A DNA stretch of 21,318 bases from DATKSS01 sp035468355 (GTDB lineage Bacteria; Chloroflexota; Dormibacteria; Dormibacterales; Dormibacteraceae). Under the pieces are notes generated by a model, which was not told the DNA's origin, searched no databases, and was given only the letters and a program-made list of their open reading frames with translations. The translations under genes and the position numbers were made by a program. The stretch is taken from positions 1 to 21,318 of the forward strand of contig DATITA010000084.1 in assembly GCA_035468355.1 (NCBI GenBank), given 5' to 3'. Shown here piece after piece: positions 6,756 through 13,492 of this stretch. The stretch's first letter is position 1; the number at the start of each line of letters is the position of its first letter.

Positions 6756-7796
6756 ATGAGGGCCGAAGACTTCGTGGCCCTGCGCCGCGACGACTGGAAC
6801 CGCCTCGAAGACCTGCTCGCGCGCGCCGGCGGCGGCAGCCTGAACGGCCTGGCCCCGGCCCAGGTCCTGACGATGGCGGAGCTGTACCGCCGCGCCACCG
6901 CGGACCTCGCCCGCGCGCAGCGTGACTGGCCGGGCGAGCCGGTCCACCGCTACCTCAACGGTCTGGTGGCCCGCGGCCACGGGATCGTCTACCGCCGCGG
7001 CGGAGAGAGCTGGCGCCGGGTCCGCCAGTTCTACGTGGAGACACTGCCCGCCACCTACCGCGGCGCCTGGCGGTACCTTCTCGCAGCCGCTGCCCTCATG
7101 TTCGTGCCGGCGTTGATCAGCTATTTCGTCGTGCTTGCCAACCCAGACAGCGCCTATGCGATCGCGTCGCCGAAGCTCATCGATTCGGTCCACCACCACC
7201 AGCTGTGGACCAACATCCCGTCCGGCGAACGCGTCGCGATGGCGGGCTTGATCATGACCAACAACATCTGGGTTTCAATGCTGGCGTTCGGATTCGGCGT
7301 CCTTTTCGGATTGCCCGTGATGTACGTGATGATCTCCAACGGCATCAGCCTCGGCGGCCTCTTCGGGTTGACCCAGGCGTACGGCCTGAGCGCAGGCCTG
7401 TTCGGTTTCGTCGTCGGCCACGGCGTGCTCGAGCTGTCGATCGTGGTGGCGCAAGGCGCGGGCGGCCTGCTCATGGGGTGGGCGCTGCTGTCACCCGGCA
7501 ACCGCAAGCGCTCGGACGCCCTCGTGGTCGCGACGAGGCGGGCCTTCATCCTCCTGCTCGGGCTGGCGCCGCTGCTGGTAGTCGCCGGCGCCATCGAAGG
7601 CAACATCTCGCCGTCGGCGGCTCCATTCGCGCTCAAGCTGGCGATCGGCCTGACCACCGGGCTGCTCCTGTACTCCTATCTCCTGCTCAGCGGCCGCCGC
7701 CGAGCCGGCGGGTCACAGGAGGGCGCGCTCCTTGAGTTCCAGGTAGCGCTCGACCAGGGCCGGCGACAGGCTGCCGGCGACGACGTCCAGCCCTAG
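6756..7796 (+). CDS. Stage II sporulation protein M (SpoIIM/DUF95) family membrane protein
   Basis: From ATG 6756 the product is 346 aa. The N-terminal about 100 residues are soluble, helical and Arg-rich. About five membrane segments follow (roughly 107-127, 172-194, 211-243, 262-280 and 293-312). The segment with GHGVLEL (222-228) matches the family's characteristic HGxxEL motif. In endospore formers SpoIIM takes part in engulfment, but this family is widespread in non-sporulating bacteria next to RDD and MoxR/DUF58 genes, so no sporulation role is implied. An upstream ATG at 6699 would run through the RDD start and is rejected. The last 27 codons overlap the 3' end of the convergent DUF58 gene by 84 bp and form a polar tail after the last membrane helix. 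Confidence 0.88.
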   Translation: MRAEDFVALRRDDWNRLEDLLARAGGGSLNGLAPAQVLTMAELYRRATADLARAQRDWPGEPVHRYLNGLVARGHGIVYRRGGESWRRVRQFYVETLPATYRGAWRYLLAAAALMFVPALISYFVVLANPDSAYAIASPKLIDSVHHHQLWTNIPSGERVAMAGLIMTNNIWVSMLAFGFGVLFGLPVMYVMISNGISLGGLFGLTQAYGLSAGLFGFVVGHGVLELSIVVAQGAGGLLMGWALLSPGNRKRSDALVVATRRAFILLLGLAPLLVVAGAIEGNISPSAAPFALKLAIGLTTGLLLYSYLLLSGRRRAGGSQEGALLEFQVALDQGRRQAAGDDVQP

Positions 7797-9035
7797 CACC
7801 CCACCCCGCCGCAGGAGCTCGAAGCTCTCGCGCCGGCTGGCGACGAATTGCTCTGCGGCGGCCCATTCGTAAGCACGCGCTGAGGTGGTGATGTCTGCGT
7901 CCCGCGCGGTCATCACGGCCGGGTCCGACATCGCGACCACCAGCACGAGGTGCCGGCTCGCCAGCCGAAGGCAGTGCGCCATCAGCTCTTTCGACGCTTC
8001 TGGGTCCTGTACGTCGGTGAGCAGCACGATCATCGACCGTCGGCCGACCCGCAGGGCGAGGTGCGTCATGGCGTGGCCGAAATCAGGTTCGACGTACTCC
8101 GCCGTGACGTTGTACAGGGTCTCGGTCAGGCGCCGCAGCTGCGCGCTTCCGCGCTCGGGCTTGACGAATGCGGTGACCCGATCGTCGAATGTCATCAGGC
8201 CCACGCGATCTCCGTGAGCCTGCGCGACCCAGGCCAGCATGAGCGCCGCGTTGATCGCGTGGTCGAGCTTGTCGAGGTTGCCAGCCGGCGCGGTCATGAG
8301 GCGTCCGCAGTCGAGCGCGATCATCACCTGCTGGCCCCGCTCGGCCTCCACCTCCACGACCACCGGGTGATCGCGGCGCGCCGTCGCCGTCCAGCTCACA
8401 CGTCGGAAATCATCGCCACGCACGTAGTCGCGCAGCCCTGCGAACGCCGTGGATGCGCCTGGCGGCCGCGCGCGGCGCATGCCGGCCATCGCGCGCAGCC
8501 CGCGGCGCAGGGTCAGCTGGACGCGCCTGATCGCAACGACGTTGGGGAACACCGCGACCTCGTGCGCGAGGGACACTCGCACCTGGCGCCTCCACCAGCC
8601 CTCGTCGCGCGAGACCTGCAGGTCGACGGAGCCGAAGCGGTAGGCGCCACGCCTGGGCGACGACGTGTGGTAGCTCAGGCGCAGGTGGCCGTGGCCGTCG
8701 AAACGTCCAGCGAGCACGCGCGGTTGGGGGCTCAGCTCGGCAGGCGCGTGGTCGGCGACCTTAGCCTGCAACCCGGCCGCGGCCGGGTTTTCGACCACGA
8801 TGGTCACCTCCTCCCTCTCGCCCAGCGAGAAGGGCTCCGGCATCAGGCGCCGTACGGCGTAGCCCGCGCGCCCCGGCAGGAGCGTAAGGTCGCGCACCGC
8901 CAAAACGACCAGCCCGGCGTTGTAGATCACAGCGACGAGGGCGAGCACCGGAGAGGCGACCGAAAGGGCGATCAGTCCGGCGCCGATGGCGATCGCCCAC
9001 AGGAGGCGAGGCTGCGGCGCGAGCCCGCGGATCAC
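7713..9035 (-). CDS. DUF58 domain protein (vWA-like), MoxR partner
   Basis: The protein is 440 aa. Two hydrophobic segments lie near the N-terminus (about 11-47). An Ig-like/beta-rich region follows (about 70-165). The DUF58 signature RDYVRGDDFRRVSW is at 202-215. A vWA-like core then begins with IALDCGRL (239-246), where a canonical MIDAS would read DxSxS, so metal binding may be altered. DUF58 proteins are encoded with MoxR ATPases and are thought to act with them as chaperone or assembly systems at the membrane. The start is GTG at 9035, 4 bp after the MoxR stop, with a purine-rich GAGAGG immediately before it, suggesting coupling. It is the last gene of the five-gene operon, and its end overlaps the convergent SpoIIM-like gene. 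Confidence 0.93.
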   Translation of the reverse strand: MIRGLAPQPRLLWAIAIGAGLIALSVASPVLALVAVIYNAGLVVLAVRDLTLLPGRAGYAVRRLMPEPFSLGEREEVTIVVENPAAAGLQAKVADHAPAELSPQPRVLAGRFDGHGHLRLSYHTSSPRRGAYRFGSVDLQVSRDEGWWRRQVRVSLAHEVAVFPNVVAIRRVQLTLRRGLRAMAGMRRARPPGASTAFAGLRDYVRGDDFRRVSWTATARRDHPVVVEVEAERGQQVMIALDCGRLMTAPAGNLDKLDHAINAALMLAWVAQAHGDRVGLMTFDDRVTAFVKPERGSAQLRRLTETLYNVTAEYVEPDFGHAMTHLALRVGRRSMIVLLTDVQDPEASKELMAHCLRLASRHLVLVVAMSDPAVMTARDADITTSARAYEWAAAEQFVASRRESFELLRRGGVLGLDVVAGSLSPALVERYLELKERALL

Positions 9036-9039
9036 CCTC

Positions 9040-10002
9040 TCAGCGTGGAGGGACGACGCGGCTCGCCACCGCCTCGAGCACGCTGTCGGGCGTCTGTCCG
9101 GCGACCTCAGCCTCGGGGCGCAGGATGAGTCGGTGGCGGAACGCGGGCGCCAGCAGACCTTTGACGTGGTCTGGCGTCACGAAGTCCTGGCCGTCGAACG
9201 CAGCGTATGCGCGCGCCGCCAGCATCAGCAGGACCTCCGCCCGAGTGCTCGCGCCCAGCGCGATCTCGGGCGCCGTCCTGGTGGCGGTGGCGAGGTCGAC
9301 CACGTAGCGCCTGATCTTCTCATCGAGCACCACCCTGGCCACCTGCGCCCGGCACGCGGCGATGTCCTGCGGACCCAGCACCGGCTCGACTCCGGCCTTG
9401 ACCGGGTCGCGGAGCTCGATTCCCGACTCCCAGCGGCGCAGCACCTCCATCTCGTCGGCGGGCGCCGGGTAGTCGAGGCGGACCTTGAACAGGAAGCGGT
9501 CCTGCTGCGCCTCGGGAAGCGGATACGTTCCCTCGTACTCGACCGGGTTCTGCGTCGCCAGCACGAAGAAGGGCTGCGGCAGCGCCAGCTGTTGGCCCTC
9601 CAGTGTCACACCGTGCTCCTCCATGGCCTCGAGCAGGGCCGCCTGCACCTTCGCGGGGGCGCGGTTGATCTCGTCGGCGAGCAGCACGTTGGTGAAGATG
9701 GGCCCCCGGCGCAGGGCGAAGCTGCGGCTCGCCAGGTCGTAGACGGAAGTGCCCACGATGTCGGCCGGCATGAGGTCGGGCGTGAACTGGATGCGTCCGT
9801 AGTCGAGCGCCAGCGCCCGCGCGATCGACTTGGCCAAAAGCGTCTTGCCGGTGCCGGGCACGCCCTCGAGCAGGACGTGCCCCTGGGCGACCAGGGCGAT
9901 GGCGCACAGGCGGATCGCATGCTCCTGTCCGACCACCGCTTTGCCGAGCTGTTCCTGGAAGCGGGCGTAGAAATCCGGCGCCGACGCAGGGGAGCCCGCC
10001 AT
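9040..10002 (-). CDS. MoxR family AAA+ ATPase
   Basis: The protein is 320 aa, typical for MoxR. It has Walker A GVPGTGKT (47-54), Walker B VLLADEI (106-112) with NRAPAKVQ after it, and sensor-1 ATQNPVEYEGTYPLPEAQQDR (149-169, Asn152). All ATPase elements are intact. MoxR proteins are chaperone-like ATPases that usually act with vWA/DUF58 partners; here the partner is the next gene. The start is ATG at 10002, sharing its A with the TGA of the DUF4350 gene, so translation is coupled. The client or process served by this operon cannot be read from the sequence. Neighbouring membrane proteins point to the cell envelope. Confidence 0.96.
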   Translation of the reverse strand: MAGSPASAPDFYARFQEQLGKAVVGQEHAIRLCAIALVAQGHVLLEGVPGTGKTLLAKSIARALALDYGRIQFTPDLMPADIVGTSVYDLASRSFALRRGPIFTNVLLADEINRAPAKVQAALLEAMEEHGVTLEGQQLALPQPFFVLATQNPVEYEGTYPLPEAQQDRFLFKVRLDYPAPADEMEVLRRWESGIELRDPVKAGVEPVLGPQDIAACRAQVARVVLDEKIRRYVVDLATATRTAPEIALGASTRAEVLLMLAARAYAAFDGQDFVTPDHVKGLLAPAFRHRLILRPEAEVAGQTPDSVLEAVASRVVPPR

Positions 10003-11144
10003 CAGGCCGCCCCTTTGGAGCGCCCGCGAGGCAGCGCTCCGGGCACGGGGTGCGCGATTCGATGCAGCCGCTGGGCCGCGCTCAAGAGGTCGGCTTCGGT
10101 CGCCGATGAGCTGTGAAGGGTGTTCTCAGCCTCGGCCAGCTCGGCCGCAAGCTCGGGGGCGCGCACCCACAGAGCATTCCAGAAGCGCTCGCGTGGCTGC
10201 AGCGGCAGGCCTGTTCTCGATGCGACGGCGCGTTCGGTCGCGGAGGCGAGGAGGCCGAGGGTGAGCGCCCTGGCGCTCGACCTTCGCAGCAGCTGGCCAA
10301 CCGCGACGGACCATTCGGCGTCGGAGCGCCCGGCATCCGCGGGGCGAGGGATGAGCGGGCCGAAATTGCGCCCGCGCAGGACCAGGCCCACGAACACGGC
10401 GACCAGCAGCCACAGCATCGCGGCGCCCCATGGGGTCGTCACCCACGCCTGCGGAGCGAAGTCGCTCAGCACCACGCCGTGGTGGTACTCGTCGAAGGTG
10501 ACTGGTGCGCCCGGGCCGGTGACGCCCAGCAGGTCCGCGAGAAAGCGCCCGTTGTCCTGTTTCTCCAGGTAACCGTTGCACAGGACGAGCGGGTCAGCGA
10601 GCACGATCACGGTTCCAGACCCGATCGTTTGCACGTACGCCGTGGCGAGGCCCTGTGGGGTCCGCAGGATGGGCACCTGTTCGGCGCTCGGGTCGAGCGG
10701 GTCGACGCTTGCGCCGCCTGCCACCTGGCCTACCCCAGCGAGCACCGGGTTGCCGAGCTGGTTGCCGCTGGCCACGAATCCGCCCAGGCGAACGACGCCC
10801 AGCTCGTGGTCGAGCTGCGGGTCGCCCTGCTCCGAGCCATAGACCAGCGTGCCGCCGGAGCGGACCCACTGCAATGCGCGCTGCGCTTCGCCGAACGTGT
10901 ACGGGCTCGTGGGGGTGAACACGAACATCAAACCAGGGGACGCGGGAAGCTTGAACGTGCCCGCGACCTGGTCGGTCGGGTGACCCATCGCCTGGGCGAA
11001 GAGCCGCGCGGCCGACGTCCCGTTGGCGGCGTCGCTGCTCGAGCTGTGGTCTGGCGAATCCTGTTGCGGCTGCCCGTAATAGGCGATCGCCGCCACGATC
11101 ACGGCGGCCAGCCCGGCGAGCAACCAGCCGCGCGCCCCCCTCAC
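10002..11144 (-). CDS. DUF4350 domain membrane protein
   Basis: The protein is 380 aa. A signal-anchor helix (about 7-23) is followed by a Ser/Asp-rich linker and an extracytoplasmic DUF4350 domain (about 40-225). That domain contains LQWVRSGGTLVYGSE and FDEYHHG (217-223), both typical of the family. A second membrane helix (about 240-258) leads to a C-terminal cytoplasmic helical region. DUF4350 has a glutamine-amidotransferase-like fold in related proteins, but I see no catalytic triad I could defend. The start is GTG at 11144, in a GTGA overlap with the DUF4129 stop, and the stop overlaps the moxR start. Its biochemical function is unknown. The context links it to MoxR/DUF58. Confidence 0.88.
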   Translation of the reverse strand: MRGARGWLLAGLAAVIVAAIAYYGQPQQDSPDHSSSSDAANGTSAARLFAQAMGHPTDQVAGTFKLPASPGLMFVFTPTSPYTFGEAQRALQWVRSGGTLVYGSEQGDPQLDHELGVVRLGGFVASGNQLGNPVLAGVGQVAGGASVDPLDPSAEQVPILRTPQGLATAYVQTIGSGTVIVLADPLVLCNGYLEKQDNGRFLADLLGVTGPGAPVTFDEYHHGVVLSDFAPQAWVTTPWGAAMLWLLVAVFVGLVLRGRNFGPLIPRPADAGRSDAEWSVAVGQLLRRSSARALTLGLLASATERAVASRTGLPLQPRERFWNALWVRAPELAAELAEAENTLHSSSATEADLLSAAQRLHRIAHPVPGALPRGRSKGAA

Positions 11145-12055
11145 GCCGCCGCCTCCCGCGGAGCCCGAAAAGGCGCCGCCACGGCCTCGGCGCGCCGGTA
11201 CGTCTGCTCATCGATTTCACGTCCACCGTAGATCGCTGCCTCGAAGGGCAGGAGGAGGGGCCGCAGGCCCAGCGCATCTGGAGCCCGCTGAAAGATCTCG
11301 CGCACGGTCAGAGGGCTACCCTCCCAGGTCCTCTCTCCCGCGAGGGTGGCGGCGACTCCGGCGCAGAGCGCTCGGATCGCGCTCACGCGATCGCCTGCGG
11401 CGGCCAGGCGGTCAGCTTCGGCGAAGTAGTCGGCCGGTGGCCTCCGTCCTGTCGGCCGGGGCTGGCCGGCCTGCTGGCTGAACCTGCCACGCGTGGAGAG
11501 GAAGACCACGACGGACACAGCGACCAGCGTCGCAGCGCCGGCCAGGTAGTAGATGACCCCCGGCGCCTCCCCACCCGCCCCTCCTGCGATGAAGCGAAGG
11601 AGCTCGGTCACCCTGTCGCGGATCCACTGCGTCAAGCGCTCCACGAGGGTCGGCGGCCGGTGGAGCTGGTCGTACCTGCTCGTCGCCATCACGTCGCGGA
11701 GCCGCTGGCGAGCTAGCGCCGGGTCGGCCGTGTCGGCCGGCCGGCTCAACGCAGCCAGCAGCGCGGCGAGCCGCTCCGCGGCGTCGAGGTAATCGGGCGG
11801 CCGGCGCTGCAGGTCGGCGAGGATCTCCTGCTGGCCCTGGCCGCCTGCGGCCTCGAGGATGGCGGCTGCCCGCACCGCCGGCGCCATGTCGCCAGGCGCC
11901 GCGTTTCTGGCCAGCTCATACGCCTGCCGCACCGCCGCCCGATAAGTCGGCGCTGGCGGGGGGTCGGCGTGTGCCGTGCCGGCCGCGATGGGAATGAATG
12001 CGAAAGCGACGGCGGCCGCGCCGAGGATACGGATGGCGATCCTCGTGGTCTTCAG
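11141..12055 (-). CDS. DUF4129 domain protein with signal peptide, probable CTG start
   Basis: From CTG at 12055 the product is 304 aa. The first 30 residues form a textbook signal peptide (K/R-containing n-region, hydrophobic core, A-H-A cleavage site before Asp31). A helical extracytoplasmic region follows, then one membrane helix (about 166-186) and a cytoplasmic DUF4129 domain (about 208-298) with SPLTVREI and FEAAIYGGREIDEQTYRRAE. No ATG, GTG or TTG lies in frame between about residue -15 and the end of the signal peptide. The CTG forms a CTGA overlap with the TGA of the upstream gene, as NTGA overlaps do elsewhere here. The open frame extends to 12580 but upstream only shadows the preceding gene. 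Its role is unknown beyond MoxR/DUF58 association. Confidence 0.85.
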   Translation of the reverse strand: MKTTRIAIRILGAAAVAFAFIPIAAGTAHADPPPAPTYRAAVRQAYELARNAAPGDMAPAVRAAAILEAAGGQGQQEILADLQRRPPDYLDAAERLAALLAALSRPADTADPALARQRLRDVMATSRYDQLHRPPTLVERLTQWIRDRVTELLRFIAGGAGGEAPGVIYYLAGAATLVAVSVVVFLSTRGRFSQQAGQPRPTGRRPPADYFAEADRLAAAGDRVSAIRALCAGVAATLAGERTWEGSPLTVREIFQRAPDALGLRPLLLPFEAAIYGGREIDEQTYRRAEAVAAPFRAPREAAA

Positions 12056-12882
12056 AGGCTCGGCAGCGGAGAAGCCACCCGCTGTGCAAGCTGGAAGAGG
12101 TCGAGTCCTTCGCGGCGCACGCGCAGGTCGAAGTAGACCAGCACGATCGCGATCTGGAGGATCGGGTTGACCAGCGAGTCGACGATGACCTGGGTAGCGC
12201 CGGCGATCCCGAGCACGAGGCCTGATGGAGCGATGATCATGAGGAGGTATTGGGCCAGCGCGATGAACGCGTTCAAGGCGAGGCGCGCTACGTACTGGAT
12301 GATGAAGAGCAGGAAGATCACGAGGAACGTTCGCCACCAGCGCCCCTCCACGAGCCTCCAGCTGCGCCCCATGGCCTGGACCAGGCCGCAGCCCTCGACG
12401 AACATCGCCGGCACGACCACGAGCCACCCGACCCAGATCCAGGTCCACAGCGGGATCAAGCAGAAGACGAATGCCATGAGTCCGATCAAGAGGAAGTAGC
12501 CGAGCAGCGGGAAATACCGACGGAGGACGGCGGCCGCGATTCCTCCGGCCGAAACCGGACGGCCCTGAGCAGCTTCGCATGCCGCAAAGATCACAGCGCC
12601 GTAGAAGAACGGGACCAGCGCGACGTCGACGAGCGCGCCCACGGCAAGAGCGGGAAGGCTGCTCGCGAGGAAGCTGAAATCGGGCGCAGCTCCCGTCGTG
12701 GTCTGCTGGAGGATGTTTCCGAAAAGCGAATACCCGTAGCCCAGCAGGGCGGATGATGGGATCGACACGATGACCGAGATCCCCGCGAACAGCACGAAAT
12801 TTCGGCGGTACATCCGAAAGGTCTCGTCCAGCAGGTCGCCGATTTCGAGCGGGCGCAGGCGAAGCGGTGCTGGGGCGTTCAC
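12052..12882 (-). CDS. Multi-pass membrane protein, GPDPase-membrane-domain-like
   Basis: The protein is 276 aa and starts with LRLRPLEIGDLLDETFRMYRRNF, a cytoplasmic amphipathic opening common in the family related to the membrane domain of glycerophosphodiester phosphodiesterases. About six hydrophobic segments follow (roughly 29-53, 73-103, 122-150, 151-165, 184-217 and 222-250). Two family-typical motifs are AMGRSWRLVEGRWWRTF (170-186) and YFDLRVRREGLDL (250-262). No phosphodiesterase catalytic domain is present, so enzymatic function is not claimed. The start is GTG at 12882 with GAGG a short distance upstream. It is the first gene of the operon leading into DUF4129, DUF4350, MoxR and DUF58, and divergent from the response regulator with 68 bp between. 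Confidence 0.8.
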   Translation of the reverse strand: MNAPAPLRLRPLEIGDLLDETFRMYRRNFVLFAGISVIVSIPSSALLGYGYSLFGNILQQTTTGAAPDFSFLASSLPALAVGALVDVALVPFFYGAVIFAACEAAQGRPVSAGGIAAAVLRRYFPLLGYFLLIGLMAFVFCLIPLWTWIWVGWLVVVPAMFVEGCGLVQAMGRSWRLVEGRWWRTFLVIFLLFIIQYVARLALNAFIALAQYLLMIIAPSGLVLGIAGATQVIVDSLVNPILQIAIVLVYFDLRVRREGLDLFQLAQRVASPLPSL

Positions 12883-12950
12883 CTCTGCCTCATTCTCAGG
12901 CTTCTGTCGCCATCTCCGGCGCTGTGCGTTTCCTGTACAGGTGGAACGAA

Positions 12951-13349
12951 ATGGGTGAAGCTACCGAGGTGGGCCCCGACGAGGTGCGCGTCCTGTTGGT
13001 CGAGGACGATCCCACGGTCGCCCAGATGTACAAGTTGAAGCTCGAGCTGGACGGCTACCAGGTCGATGTCGCGTCCGACGGCGAAATCGCGCTCGACATG
13101 GCCCGCCGCGGGAAGCCGGACATCGTCTTTTTGGACATCCGCCTGCCGAAGCTCGACGGTCTCGGCGTGCTGGAGGCGCTGCGGGCAGACCCGGCCACCG
13201 AGCCGCTCCCCGTGGTGATCCTGTCCAACTTCAGCGAGCGAGAGCTGGTCGAACGCGGCGCCAAGCTCGGCGCGCTCGACCACCTGATCAAGAGCCAGAC
13301 CACGCCGGCCAGGCTGGTCGGCGGCATCGAGGGCTGGCTCAAGCCTTAG
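12951..13349 (+). CDS. Single-domain response regulator (CheY-like receiver)
   Basis: The product is 132 aa and consists of a receiver domain only, with no output domain. The acidic pair Asp19/Asp20 in VEDD, phospho-acceptor Asp62 in FLDIRLPKLDG, Ser92 in ILSN and Lys114 in IKS are all in place, so it should be phosphorylatable. No sensor kinase is encoded in the window, so its partner is unknown. The start ATG 12951 is chosen because the receiver fold begins ten residues later, with GGTGG about 6 nt upstream. The frame open upstream to 12867 would run into the divergent gene's start and adds non-conserved residues. A perfect palindrome CCTGTACAGG (12932-12941) lies just upstream and might be an operator. 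Confidence 0.92.
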   Translation: MGEATEVGPDEVRVLLVEDDPTVAQMYKLKLELDGYQVDVASDGEIALDMARRGKPDIVFLDIRLPKLDGLGVLEALRADPATEPLPVVILSNFSERELVERGAKLGALDHLIKSQTTPARLVGGIEGWLKP

Positions 13350-13418
13350 GCCGCGGCGGCCCCGAGCCATGGCTCACCCGGACCCTCCCCTCCCCCCGAG
13401 CCCAACCCAGACGCACCT

Positions 13419-13447
13419 TTCGCGGCCGAGCTTAACGCGGCCGCGAA
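13419..13447. terminator. Perfect hairpin between convergent genes, possible bidirectional terminator
   Basis: TTCGCGGCCG (13419-13428) and CGGCCGCGAA (13438-13447) form a perfect 10-bp stem around a 9-nt loop. It lies between the ends of the response regulator (13349) and clpC (13493), where a bidirectional terminator would be expected. There is no U-tract on either strand, so intrinsic termination is uncertain. Overlapping alternative stems exist: CTTAACG 13431-13437 with CGTTAAG 13465-13471, and CGCGGC 13436-13441 with GCCGCG 13448-13453. Confidence 0.4.
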
Positions 13448-13492
13448 GCCGCGCCAACCCAGGTCGTTAAGAGCCGGCGCGACCGCCTGCGG

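Noticed and set aside
7950..9128. Long plus-strand open frame opposite DUF58
   Set aside because: It is antisense to the DUF58 gene, with low-complexity His/Arg/Gly-rich composition and no domain. Similar shadows opposite moxR, DUF4350, clpC, rpsA and panB were rejected for the same reason.
12056..12580. Upstream extension of the DUF4129 frame to ATG 12580
   Set aside because: The 175 extra codons only shadow the membrane-protein gene, are Arg/Pro-rich and would place a perfect signal peptide in the middle of the protein.
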